Shown here piece after piece: positions 23,148 through 32,016 of a stretch of DNA of 64,000 bases. The notes beneath the pieces are model-generated. The model was not told the origin of the DNA. It ran no database searches and saw nothing but the letters and a program-made list of their open reading frames with translations. A program made the position numbers and the translations under genes. The first letter of the stretch is position 1, and every line of letters starts with the position of its first letter. Source of the DNA: Diploscapter coronatus (taxonomy: Eukaryota; Nematoda; Chromadorea; Rhabditida; Rhabditidae); assembly GCA_964036155.1 (NCBI GenBank), contig OZ038423.1, positions 73,981,249 through 74,045,248 on the forward strand. The letters are read 5' to 3'.

Positions 23148-23391
23148 GTAAGGTTTGGCTGCCCACATTCAGAGCAGGGCCGAGGAGAAAGAGTGAAATA
23201 AAGCGAGTCTAAACAGCTGAATAGCGCGTGGAAACAGGAGGGAGAAAGAAGCTACGCTGCGAGGGGGGGGGAGAGGGAGGCAGGGCCGAGTCAGAGAGGC
23301 GCGCCCTTATTTCGCAATATCACTCGACTTTGGTCGAAAGACTTTCGAAAAAGAGTCGAGGAAGTATCTGAGTTCGATGCTAAACAATCTT
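23117..23391. repeat. Inverted copy of the U6 upstream region
   Basis: It reads as the reverse complement of 11784-12053, including the GATACGGCGCAAA block. The TATA box is altered (GATATTGTAT) and no snRNA follows. It overlaps the last PIEZO-like exon. Confidence 0.7.
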
Positions 23392-23643
23392 TTATTAATA
23401 GAAATTAGAATATTACCTTCTAGTAATATAAACAAAGTATCAACTAAGCTTTGAGTATTTGCGTGTTTTCATGAGACAAAAGCTACGTGCACATTCGCTA
23501 TACACTTCGATGGCACTAAATCCAAAGAGTATAACCCTTTGAGTTCGGAGCTAAGCAAGTGGCCGAAATTAACATATGGAATGTGTTTCTGGGCCTTTCC
23601 TGATCATGTCACCAATTTCAGCCCGAAAATGGACTTTTTGTTT

Positions 23644-23838
23644 TTATTCATCAAACTCACTCTTCCGTAGAGTTCGTCTGAACTGTTCTAATAAGACAAA
23701 GTTGCGTTGAAGATTGGTTTGCATGTCATAAATTAGAATTGCCAAACTTTCATTAACTTGCCAATACCCTATTTCATACGGTGCATTCGCATGGTTTTCC
23801 CAATATTTGTCTAAATGGCCATTATTAACTCGCTTCAT
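23644..23838 (-). CDS. Possible 64-residue protein, weak
   Basis: An uninterrupted frame begins MKRVNNGHLDKYWENHANAP and ends TLRKSEFDE. Amino-acid composition is ordinary, with several Trp and Tyr, unlike the repeat-driven frames nearby. There is no signal peptide, no recognised family and no clear acceptor upstream. It could equally be an exon of a decayed gene or chance. Confidence 0.25.
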   Translation of the reverse strand: MKRVNNGHLDKYWENHANAPYEIGYWQVNESLAILIYDMQTNLQRNFVLLEQFRRTLRKSEFDE

Positions 23839-25382
23839 AACACGCGAGGAAGGTGTTGATAGGCATATTGATTGAATTCGAAGTCAACCAAATTCAGTCA
23901 GGATGAGTGGTGAACATATGCCAACTTCTGCAAACCCTCTTTCCAAAACCGTAAGTCGAAATTCAAATTGAGTTTTCTGTAATGAACTATTCTCTTCTAA
24001 ATGACGCTATTTTACACCGGAAAACACAAAATCGGTGCGACAGAGCGAGATAAGGTCTTTTCATGCATGATTCCTATCTAAACATTATCGCAAGGCTTCA
24101 ATCCCTCATAAACTGATGAGAGATTTGATGAGGATGACCCAAAATGTCGTTTATTTAGAATTTTTAAAATAATAACTCATTGCTAAAATGAAAGCGATAG
24201 TTCCAGAAAGGAATTGAACTCCCACTTATTAACAACACAATGAATGGATTATCCTGGAATATCAGTAATTCGCACGACATTTTATTTTATCGTAAGAAAT
24301 AAGAATTAATTCTGCGGAATATAACATTCGATAGTTTATTATAATTTAGATTTATATTCAGTTAGTTATGAAGGTGAAGAAAGAATAGGCTTGTCCCATT
24401 CATTTACCTACTCAGTAGAGGAGATTGCAAACTTCAAACTCTCTCATCCTCCTGAGCATGTTGCATTTGAATGCGAGACGACATTTTGAATGGCGTTCGA
24501 AATTGAACAGCTTATTGTTCAATCAATTCAAATATTCATTCACTCGGTTCATTTCCGTTGCGTAAACCATTGAATATCTATGCAGCGATAATTTTACGAT
24601 TTCAAGAGATCATTTGGAATGAAAAGGCAGATTTCTGTATTGTTGATGTCGAAATCTGAGAGGTGCACAGTGATGCACAGCTATTTTTAGTGGTTAGAAA
24701 AGCGAGAAATACGCTGAGTCCAACACAATTCTTCAGACATTTTTAATTTGGACGAAGAGGCTTCATAAAGAAGGCATTTCTTCAAAATCTTTAGGTTGAA
24801 TGTCACTAATCAACAGAAAGAAAGTCCTGAACAATCTACAAATCTATCATTTATGAGACAAGATTCGAGTATCCAATAGGATATACTGCTTCCAGCTTCC
24901 TTACAAAAACTGAACATTGAAGAGTCAGAAATATAAAAAATGGCAACAATTCAAAATTTGAAGAAGAAATTGGAAATGTCCACTAATTTATTCCAGAAAT
25001 AACTAGAGGTTTGTAGGTTTTATTGGGAGGAGAAATAAATTTCATACGAAACTTATCGAATGTAAAATGTATTCGATTGCATTACGCATTAAGTATTAAG
25101 CATTAAACAGGTAGCACTTTAGTCATTGCCCAATGTGTTTGACCTCGAGAAGCATGCCAAGCAAAGCACTTACACTGTCGACGTATTGTCACCTTTTTGC
25201 GTCTACTTCATATATTTCGTAAACTCCATTCCATTTCCTGGAACTTCCTGGAAAATGCAACTCAATTTCCTGGGTCGTCGATATTTTTGGAACGGTTCAG
25301 TTAAAAATTCATAATTGTGCATTAATTTAGAATTTGCAAACTCAGCATGTCAATTCCTGAATCGAATTCAAGGAACTCCCAG

Positions 25383-25389
25383 TATAAAA
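25383..25389 (+). promoter_or_regulatory. TATA box of the Tyr/Lys-rich peptide gene
   Basis: TATAAAA lies about 80 bases before the ATG, followed after 25-30 bases by TCAGTC, a plausible initiator. Confidence 0.5.
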
Positions 25390-25465
25390 GCACGGTCATT
25401 CCTCAGTCAGACCAAGCAACTCTTCGAGTTCCAGTCCTCGAAGTCTTTCCTTCAAACTCTCCAAA

Positions 25466-26137
25466 ATGGCCAAAATATTCAATTCGATCATTCTCGTCGC
25501 CTGCCTCGTGGCTATGCTCGCTCTCTGCGCCGAAGCTGGAGGATACTACTATGTAAGTCTTAATTCGGATTTTCAACAATAAAATAGTCATTTAATTGCA
25601 GAAGGACTACTATAAGCCGAAAAAATACTACTATAAGGTGGGAATGGATGATGATACATCTAAAATGCGACACTTGTTAGAATTGCTTTGTAGCTGATAT
25701 TGAGTATTGGAAAGAGTGTTGAGAATTCAGCAAATCTATAGCAACTTTTATAACAAGCATTGAATAGTAAACTATCATTTGAAAGAATAGGAAAAAAGAT
25801 GTAATTTCATTATTTCTCGACCCATTACTTTTCGCAACAACTAATTTTACTTGCAATTTTTCCTTCAGGGCTAAATTAACCAAGATTTACTCAAGATCAA
25901 CTATTTATTTCAGAAGTCCTATTACAAGAAATACTACTACAAACCTAAGTACTATTACAAGAAGAGCTACTACAAGGATTATTACAGGTAAGCCCATAGT
26001 CGATTTAATCCCTGACTGAACTTTCATCAAAATACGATCAATGAATTTTGCCATTCAAAAATATGCCTTGCAGCAAGCCCTATTACGGATATGAGTCGTA
26101 CGGACACGATCATAAGGACTCTTACGGTTATTACTGA
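25466..26137 (+). CDS. Secreted Tyr/Lys-rich peptide
   Basis: Four exons (25466-25552, 25602-25637, 25914-25987, 26074-26137) give an 86-residue protein. The first 25 residues, MAKIFNSIILVACLVAMLAL onward to CAEA, are a signal peptide. The mature part is built from YYYK, KSYYK and KPKYYYK units and ends in a Gly/Tyr/His tail (YGHDHKDSYGYY). No cysteines remain after signal removal. The composition resembles secreted cuticle, adhesive or glandular structural peptides in which tyrosines are cross-linked, but no specific family is claimed. AATAAA lies about 85 bases after the stop. It is a short, TATA-driven, self-contained gene. Exon 2 is only 36 bases. Confidence 0.8.
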
Positions 26138-26496
26138 TTTCTGAATCCCTGAATCAGTGCTGTCGGGTCGTGGAATGACATCCTCTTCTCAACCTAGTTG
26201 TTAGATTTAAATTAAAATGAAATAAACATTTCATCACTATTTATCTGTTCTATTTAATTCAACACAGAATACAATATTTTAACATTCAAACATCATGTTT
26301 CTCTTTCATACAATGCAATTTACACACCCTTTTCTGAACCAATGTCCACTCGTGGCCCTGATTTATCACAAAGTAGTACAGATAAAGCAGTTTTTCGGAA
26401 ATTGTATTCTAATGATTTGAAAGATTCCAGAATGATCTTCTGTAATATTTTAATTCTTTAATTCGCGTTTCTGCAAAGAAACATTTGCAAAAGTTA

Positions 26497-26593
26497 TTGC
26501 AGCGGGTGGTTTCGATCCACCGATCTTTGAGTGCCTTGAGGAAATTTCCCTCGAACATACGAGCCCAACGCGTTTCCCCTACGCCACGCTGCA
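26497..26593 (-). tRNA. tRNA with 25-base intron, anticodon CGT (Thr)
   Basis: On the minus strand the parts fold perfectly: acceptor TGCAGCG/CGCTGCA, D stem GCGT/ACGC, anticodon stem TTGGG/CTCAA, T arm GGTGG-ATCGAAA-CCACC. With U33 fixed the anticodon is CGT, reading ACG (Thr), and a 25-base intron follows position 37, the standard site. The exonic length is 72 bases with discriminator A. A T-run follows within 10 bases. The boxes GTGGCGTAGGGGAA and GGATCGAAACC are more like initiator tRNA-Met than a usual tRNA-Thr, so identity is less certain than structure. Confidence 0.75.
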
Positions 26594-28500
26594 GCTATTC
26601 CTCGATTAGAATACTTTTCCGACAGAATTTTTCAGATTCCTGATTCCGTCAGATTTCAGAAGGTTGTGCAATATCTATCGCTTGGTCACTTTCGGTTATG
26701 TCTTATGTTTATGGGTTGGTGAGTACAACTAGACATGGGTAGTCTTCATCTAAATTTGGCGAAATTATATCTATTTTAAATCCGAGAAAATTCTAAAAAT
26801 TTTAGAAATTCTCTAGGTTTCGAAACATTTCGTAATTTCCAAATTGCAATGATAGTGATCTTTAATAGTCGAAGATAAGAGCAAGATAAAATTGTGTCGC
26901 TATCTTATAATGGTCAGAGACAAGATTAAAATCACTTACGACAAATTAAAATAAAACTATCGATTTCGCAATGAACCATTGAAATTGAATTACCCCAAGC
27001 CGTTCTTCATTCTGACCGACGATAATGTTTCTTGTCGAAAAGTCAAGGATCTAAGAAAAATTTTTGATATAGGAAGAATCAATGTCATAAAAACGAAAGT
27101 AAAACAACCAAGCTCCTATTAAAATATCATTCATTCAAAGAAGAGCAACCTAATTAACTAATTATCCCCGATAATTGTACAATTTAGAGAAAACCACAAT
27201 GTTGGCATTTGCGATAAGAAACTATTCAATCGAGGTGTTTCTAAATTGCTATATTGCTGGAAAATTCGATCTTTTATTTTTTACCAAAGGACAATTTCTC
27301 TCATATCAGATTATCTATTTTACTGAAATATAAATATTATTTCTTCCGAAAAATAGACTTGAAAATGTCCATTCAATCTGCATCCCCCCTTTCCATTTTC
27401 ACCGCCTATCATTCCCTCATATTGTGCCTATTTTCCCTTATCTATTCTCTCGTTGTTTAGAATAGCGAGAAGGAGATGGGCCGGCATGTCTCGCCAAGTG
27501 GGGAAAGGGGGTTGCATTTTGAACGGAGAGGTAAAATGGGGTGCGCTTCAAAACGCGATGAGAATTTTGGAGAGGCTGCGAGCGGGAAGTTGCACTTCGG
27601 TGCTTAATGACCGCTTGGGTTACCAGCAATGGTGACCCGATGCAGCTTGGCTCCTTTGAGCGCTTTATTATTTCTTCGTTCGAACTTCTCTAAACTGCCA
27701 TTTGAAGAATCAACGAATTTGCGCATTACCAATTTGTTCGGTCATTTTTATCAAAGATGTTGAAAGCATTTAGTCTTGGTAGATCATGCAGCTTATTGCA
27801 AAATTATCTCGCCCATGATTAATTCAGATAAAATGATGTGAAAGTTGGATAAAACTGGCAAAAATCCAGAATAAAGTAGGGTCAGCGCTTCTTATGAGTA
27901 TATAATTGAAAGGAGTCAATCCAATTCGAAATCTATCAATTTCTTGGGTGATTTTTCTTCCTATCTTCTCCATGTGATTATGTGATGCAGTGTTTCAAAA
28001 GTGTGCTTTACTTGATTAGAGGTAAAACTATCGAGATGAAATGATTCCAGTTCCTTTATAAACACTGATCAAATTTTGTTTTTCATTCTTTTTTACAACC
28101 GCGTGTAAAGGTCAACTGACCAGTAATTTCAGTCATTTGAGAATCGCTGACAAGTACTGGTCTGTCGACTTTTGCCTGAGACGAAGCAACATTCTCATCA
28201 TAACTGAAATTGCAAGATTTTCATAGGATTTGATCATCAAACTATCAAGCTATCGGCAATATCTCTATCTTCAGTATTGGTTATGCTGACCGGGGAACGG
28301 GTCAGACACTCAATTACTATAATTTCACGGTTCCTCGGAAGATTCTCCGATGTATTTCTCCGACTAGGTTGTTCTACGACCGCACAACGGCAATCAGTGA
28401 ACCAAATTCTAAGTGCCGAGATCGCGCTAATACTAATCATGCAATCATGTCATCCTTACATTCTCTTTCCGTTCTTCCATTCCAGCATTCCAATCAAGTT
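26594..28500. other. Intergenic; possible U1-like relic at 27536-27650
   Basis: No protein gene seen. The interval 27536-27650 has U1-like pieces: TTGCACTTCGG, as in U1 stem-loop II, and a hairpin GGGTTACC/GGTGACCC. The 5' splice-site-pairing end and a downstream Sm site are missing. Confidence 0.4.
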
Positions 28501-28658
28501 AGGACCGCGCGAACGCAGCCCCTCACTCAAAAATTTAGTCGTCGGCGAACCCCAACTTGGAGCTGCCGTGCGGGTCAGCTCAGACCGAAGTGCAATGTCC
28601 GAGCCTCACCGCAGATAACCGCCTTTCTGATCGCGGTGTCTCCCGACCAGGTAAGTTT
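28501..28658 (-). ncRNA. U1 spliceosomal RNA
   Basis: On the minus strand the RNA starts AAACTTACCTGG, the sequence that pairs with 5' splice sites. Stem-loop I carries CGCGATCAGAAAGG, where U1-70K binds. Stem-loop II carries CATTGCACTTCGGTCTG, the U1A-type loop. GAGCTGACCCGC closes the four-way junction, the Sm site is AAATTTTTGAG, and the 3' hairpin GGGGCTGCGTTCGCGCGG ends the RNA. Length is about 158 bases, as in nematodes. All recognised functional parts are present. AGCTAGCATGTC lies about 51 bases upstream and resembles the PSE-like block of U5. Confidence 0.93.
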
Positions 28659-30110
28659 ATGAGACGCTGGGAAGGGGGAGAAGAGGAGGAAGAGTGAGAC
28701 ATGCTAGCTTATTTCGCTAGAACTATGTGTGAGTGGAGAGAAGAGATGACATGACATGACATTACGAAATTGGAAATGAAAAAGTGAAGGCGAAAAGATA
28801 ACAGCATTGTTCTCGGGAAAGGAAAGTATTATGAAAGTGTTCCGAACAGAAGTTAGACAAGAATCGAATTTTGAAGAGTCGAAATTTTCAATTCAAATTG
28901 CTCTAAACCGATATGGAAAATTTTGAAGCCAGGAATAACTTAAACTTTCAGTTTTGGAAACAGGAAATTTCGTCCAGTACTTATTTCGATAAAAAAAAAA
29001 GTATTGAGAAGACTCTTGATTAGTTTGTTAATTTGGACACGATAACATGGTAAACAAATGAATAATTTTACATTTTCAACGCATTAACAATTTCTGTGCA
29101 CTAGAGACATGGCGAAATTGTCTAGTATGAGAAATACAGTACAGAAGCACAGAATGACAAGGAATTGCTAGTTTGGTCTTATTGATTTTCTCTGTAAAGA
29201 CGACGGACTTGTGAATGAGAGTTTTGGCGAAAGAACTTCTCTTGCTTCCAATTACCGTAATCAATCATGGCTCAATTTGACAAAAATGGACAATACAAAT
29301 TATTCCGAAGATTAAAATAATGCTAAAATGACAAAACTCGGTTGCTAAATCGTTAAGCAAAATGTTAAATTGAGTAATATTGGAGGATTCTTCATTTATT
29401 GAAAATCATACCGTCTATCTAAAAAAAACTCATATCGTACGGAATCATTCAAACGTCTGTCCTATCACGGAAAAGTAATAAGAAAATTTGACATCATTTA
29501 TAAGATTTTTTGAAACTGAAGAATTGAAACTTTGTACCAAAGTACCAAGTTCGTTAAACTCATTTGAGATTAGAAGAAAATGTGCTCAATAGCACCGTTT
29601 ATTTTCTTGTCAATTGACTATATCGACAGTTTCAAATCTTCGGATATGCACAGAGAATTTTCCACATTAGACATGATACCATTACACCATGATACATCAA
29701 TTATAGTAGATTTACTGATGATCTGATTATCAACAAACCAACAGTCTAGCTCATTAGCTCGTTTCTCCGTATTTATTATCGAGTTACTGTAATATTCTAA
29801 CTTTTTTCATTTGTCCAATTTTTGTAAACTAAATTGTACTTTTCATTAAATCATACGCCATTATTTTACTTCTTCACGTTATCGTGTTTGTGCATGACTA
29901 ATTTGCATTTTTATATCCTTTTATCGAAATAGTATGGAGTTAGACAGTGGGTTATAGTAAATCATATCCTATCACTTTTTCATCAGTTTTCTCGCTGTCT
30001 GCATGAAATTCGTCATGTCCAGAAACCTAGAACCTAGAATTTCAGAACTAGAATGCGAAGCTGCTCTTTTTCTGATTCAATTTCATAATTTTATTCCACC
30101 CATTTGGGTG
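28659..30110. other. Intergenic, no gene recognised
   Basis: AT-rich. The first 60 bases are the U1 promoter region. Nothing else was identified. Confidence 0.5.
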
Positions 30111-30292
30111 TGGGCCGTGTCCAGCTCTAGTGCCACGCTGGAACGACCCGTGACCGGTCGGAGCAAGCCCCGGTTCCGATCAAGCCTCCAAAAATCAAAC
30201 AACCTTGTTCTCCTCAATTGAGGAGATATCGAAGGTTAATTCGATAAGAACAGTTACTAACTTTGATCTTAGCCATAAGGCCGAGAAGCGAT
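30111..30292 (-). ncRNA. U2 spliceosomal RNA, variant branch-site-pairing region
   Basis: The minus strand starts ATCGCTTCTCGGCC and continues GGCTAAGATCAAAG, then GTTAGTAACTGTTCTTATCG. Stem II hairpin TCTCCTC/GAGGAGA, Sm site TTGATTTTTGG, stem III around GGGGCTTGCTCCGACC and stem IV TCCAGC/GCTGGA with a CAC loop all match nematode U2. Length is about 182 bases. U2 pairs with the intron branch site. Where metazoan U2 has GTGTAGTATC, this gene reads GTTAGTAAC, one base shorter. No good PSE-like match was found upstream, unlike U4, U5 and the SL gene. It could be a variant gene or a lightly decayed copy. Confidence 0.9.
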
Positions 30293-30521
30293 GTCGAGCA
30301 GTGGCAAATTGGAGCAATATTCGGTTCGAGAGGAGTATACCAGATAGTGCTATTCCTGCTATTCTTTGGCATGCACGAGAAGAGAATAATGGAAAATGGG
30401 AGGTGTCAAAGAAGGAGAAGAAGAGTGAAAGAGGGACATTTTCATTGCACGATTTCACTCCTTTCCTTCCATCACATTCTATTTCATACTATTACGGTAT
30501 TATGATACTATCCAGCCCTGG

Positions 30522-30697
30522 TGAGGAGGTAGATACTGTGTATTCTTTGCAACTTGTTTCCCCCAGCCTCGCCCTCTATTTCTCTTCGCTTTTCCGGAGA
30601 AACCGAAAGAAGCAAGAGCAAGAAAACAGAATGAGTGAGAAGAAAGACGTGGCTCGTGCGAAACTGAGTTGCAAAGAGTGCAATATCTACCTCCTCA
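30522..30697. mobile_element. Short inverted-repeat transposon (176 bp)
   Basis: It starts TGAGGAGGTAGATACTGTG and ends with the complement of a close variant, AATATCTACCTCCTCA. The terminal repeats span about 30 bases. A related copy is at 42413-42599. It sits between U2 and U4. The long frames across it have no coding meaning. Confidence 0.7.
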
Positions 30698-30801
30698 CAA
30701 GCGACAACACCATGCTACTTGCGAGATATTCCCGTCCTCAGAAAGCACATTCCTTCCCTCCCTCTTTCTAGCCTATAAATAAATATGGAAACATAGAAAC
30801 A

Positions 30802-30821
30802 GGCAGCGATGCTTCATAAAG
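30802..30821 (+). promoter_or_regulatory. PSE-like element of U4
   Basis: GGCAGCGATGCTTCATAAAG begins 55 bases before the U4 start and shares GGC-GCGATG with the U5 element. Confidence 0.5.
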
Positions 30822-30856
30822 TGGAGCCGTAGAGTTGTGTGCAGAATTCGATTCTA

Positions 30857-30993
30857 TCCTTGCGCAAAGGTTGTACCGTGTCCTATGAAGCCCTGCTGAG
30901 GAGCGGTTATTGCTGGTTGAAAACTTTCACCAATTACCCTCGTTGAGTCCTGAAACACGGATTCCTCGAAATGTTTGCAAACCTCGAAGGAGG
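30857..30993 (+). ncRNA. U4 spliceosomal RNA
   Basis: The 5' part CTTGCGCAAAGG contains the U6-pairing stem II strand. The K-turn hairpin runs ACCGTG...CTATGAAG...CTGAGGAGCGGT, and TTATTGCTGGTTGAAAACTT is the stem I strand that pairs with U6 ATTAGCAT. A central hairpin GAGTCC/GGATTC follows, then AAATGTTTG in the place of the Sm site, and a terminal hairpin CCTC-GAAG-GAGG. U4 delivers U6 to the spliceosome in a base-paired complex. The Sm-like site differs from AATTTTTG by one base, which is unusual. The PSE-like block upstream supports a transcribed gene. Confidence 0.82.
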
Positions 30994-32016
30994 TAATAGA
31001 GACATGAAATCAAAATTAGAAGACAATGAAAGCATCCAGATAGAACATGAACGCGAAATGCAGAAAAGCAAATGAAAATAAGAATTTCGTCCAGCTCTTC
31101 TAGACAGCTTGTCAGATCCCAGATCTTTCGAGTCTATCCCCCTTAAGCGAAAATATCCCGCTAAAATGTTGTTTCGGATCACTAGTTTTATCAATTTTCT
31201 ATGGATATAATTCGCTTCGCAGACCTCTTCCTCTACTCTACTAATTTATAATTTTCCGTTCTGACAGAAAGTCTTCTAGGTCTGTTTTTAATTCATTCAA
31301 ATTCGATATGCAACAAACACGACTTTTGATACTTATACACCGACACTATCTGAAATCTTATTTACATTCGTCGCTGATCCTAAGATTCTAATCTATGATA
31401 ATTCTGAAAGATTTGGTAGACGTAACGTGTAATGAATATGGCTTGAGAACACAATTGCTTTCTCTCTGTATTCAATGCCCGTTTATCTACACTTCAGTGA
31501 TTATCATCATTCGTCCGAATTTATCTTCACTCCTCAAAAAATATTCAATTTTCCGATGAAACTAAATTATGACGTTTACATATATTTTTAAAATTTATTT
31601 TTTACGAAAAAATGACAATTTTTAAAGGATAACATATGGCACCCGAAGAAATACACATGTAAACTGAGAAAATAGGTGCAGGGGCGAGCAAGATGTACCC
31701 AATTCCGTCCCAGATTTTTAGCGATTTCCCTGCCCCTGTCAGTTCCCGTCCCGAAAAGTATCCGTCCATCCTAATTTTTTAATTGTTTTTTATGCAGAAA
31801 TGGCATAAATGTGACCATTTTTGACTCGTCCCAACGAAAAGGAAACAAACCCGTTCCCGTCCGCCCACGTCTCAACAATGAAAATTTGGACTCGTTCCTA
31901 TCTATCCCCGTCTCATTTCTGAAGGATCCTACCCGTCCCCGTCGCAGAAAAATCGAATTTTGCTCACCCCTGGATAAGTGATAGTAGTTATAAATTAAAG
32001 CAAACTTCCTTCCTAA
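30994..32016. other. Intergenic between U4 and the carboxypeptidase gene
   Basis: No gene seen. It holds the hAT-like element described separately. Confidence 0.5.
31679..31972. mobile_element. hAT-like non-autonomous element (294 bp)
   Basis: The ends are inverted repeats, CAGGGGCGAGCAAGAT at the left and the complement of CAGGGGTGAGCAAAATTCG at the right, of the CAGGG type seen in hAT elements. Flanking octamers AATAGGTG and GATAAGTG agree at six of eight positions, consistent with an old 8-base target duplication. The interior repeats CCCGTCC units. Confidence 0.6.

Larger units (their letters stand above)
23392..25465. other. Intergenic, one small possible gene
   Basis: No recognisable gene, RNA or transposon end apart from the small frame at 23644-23838. 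Promoter elements of the next gene lie at the right end. Confidence 0.5.

Noticed and set aside
25277..25295. GATATTTTTGGAACG resembling an Sm site
   Set aside because: No flanking hairpins and no snRNA or SL features upstream.
28237..28662. Frames of 67 to 113 residues on both strands
   Set aside because: They overlap the U1 gene, which fully explains the conserved sequence.
30205..30771. 188-residue frame on the plus strand
   Set aside because: It is the antisense of U2 followed by an inverted-repeat transposon.
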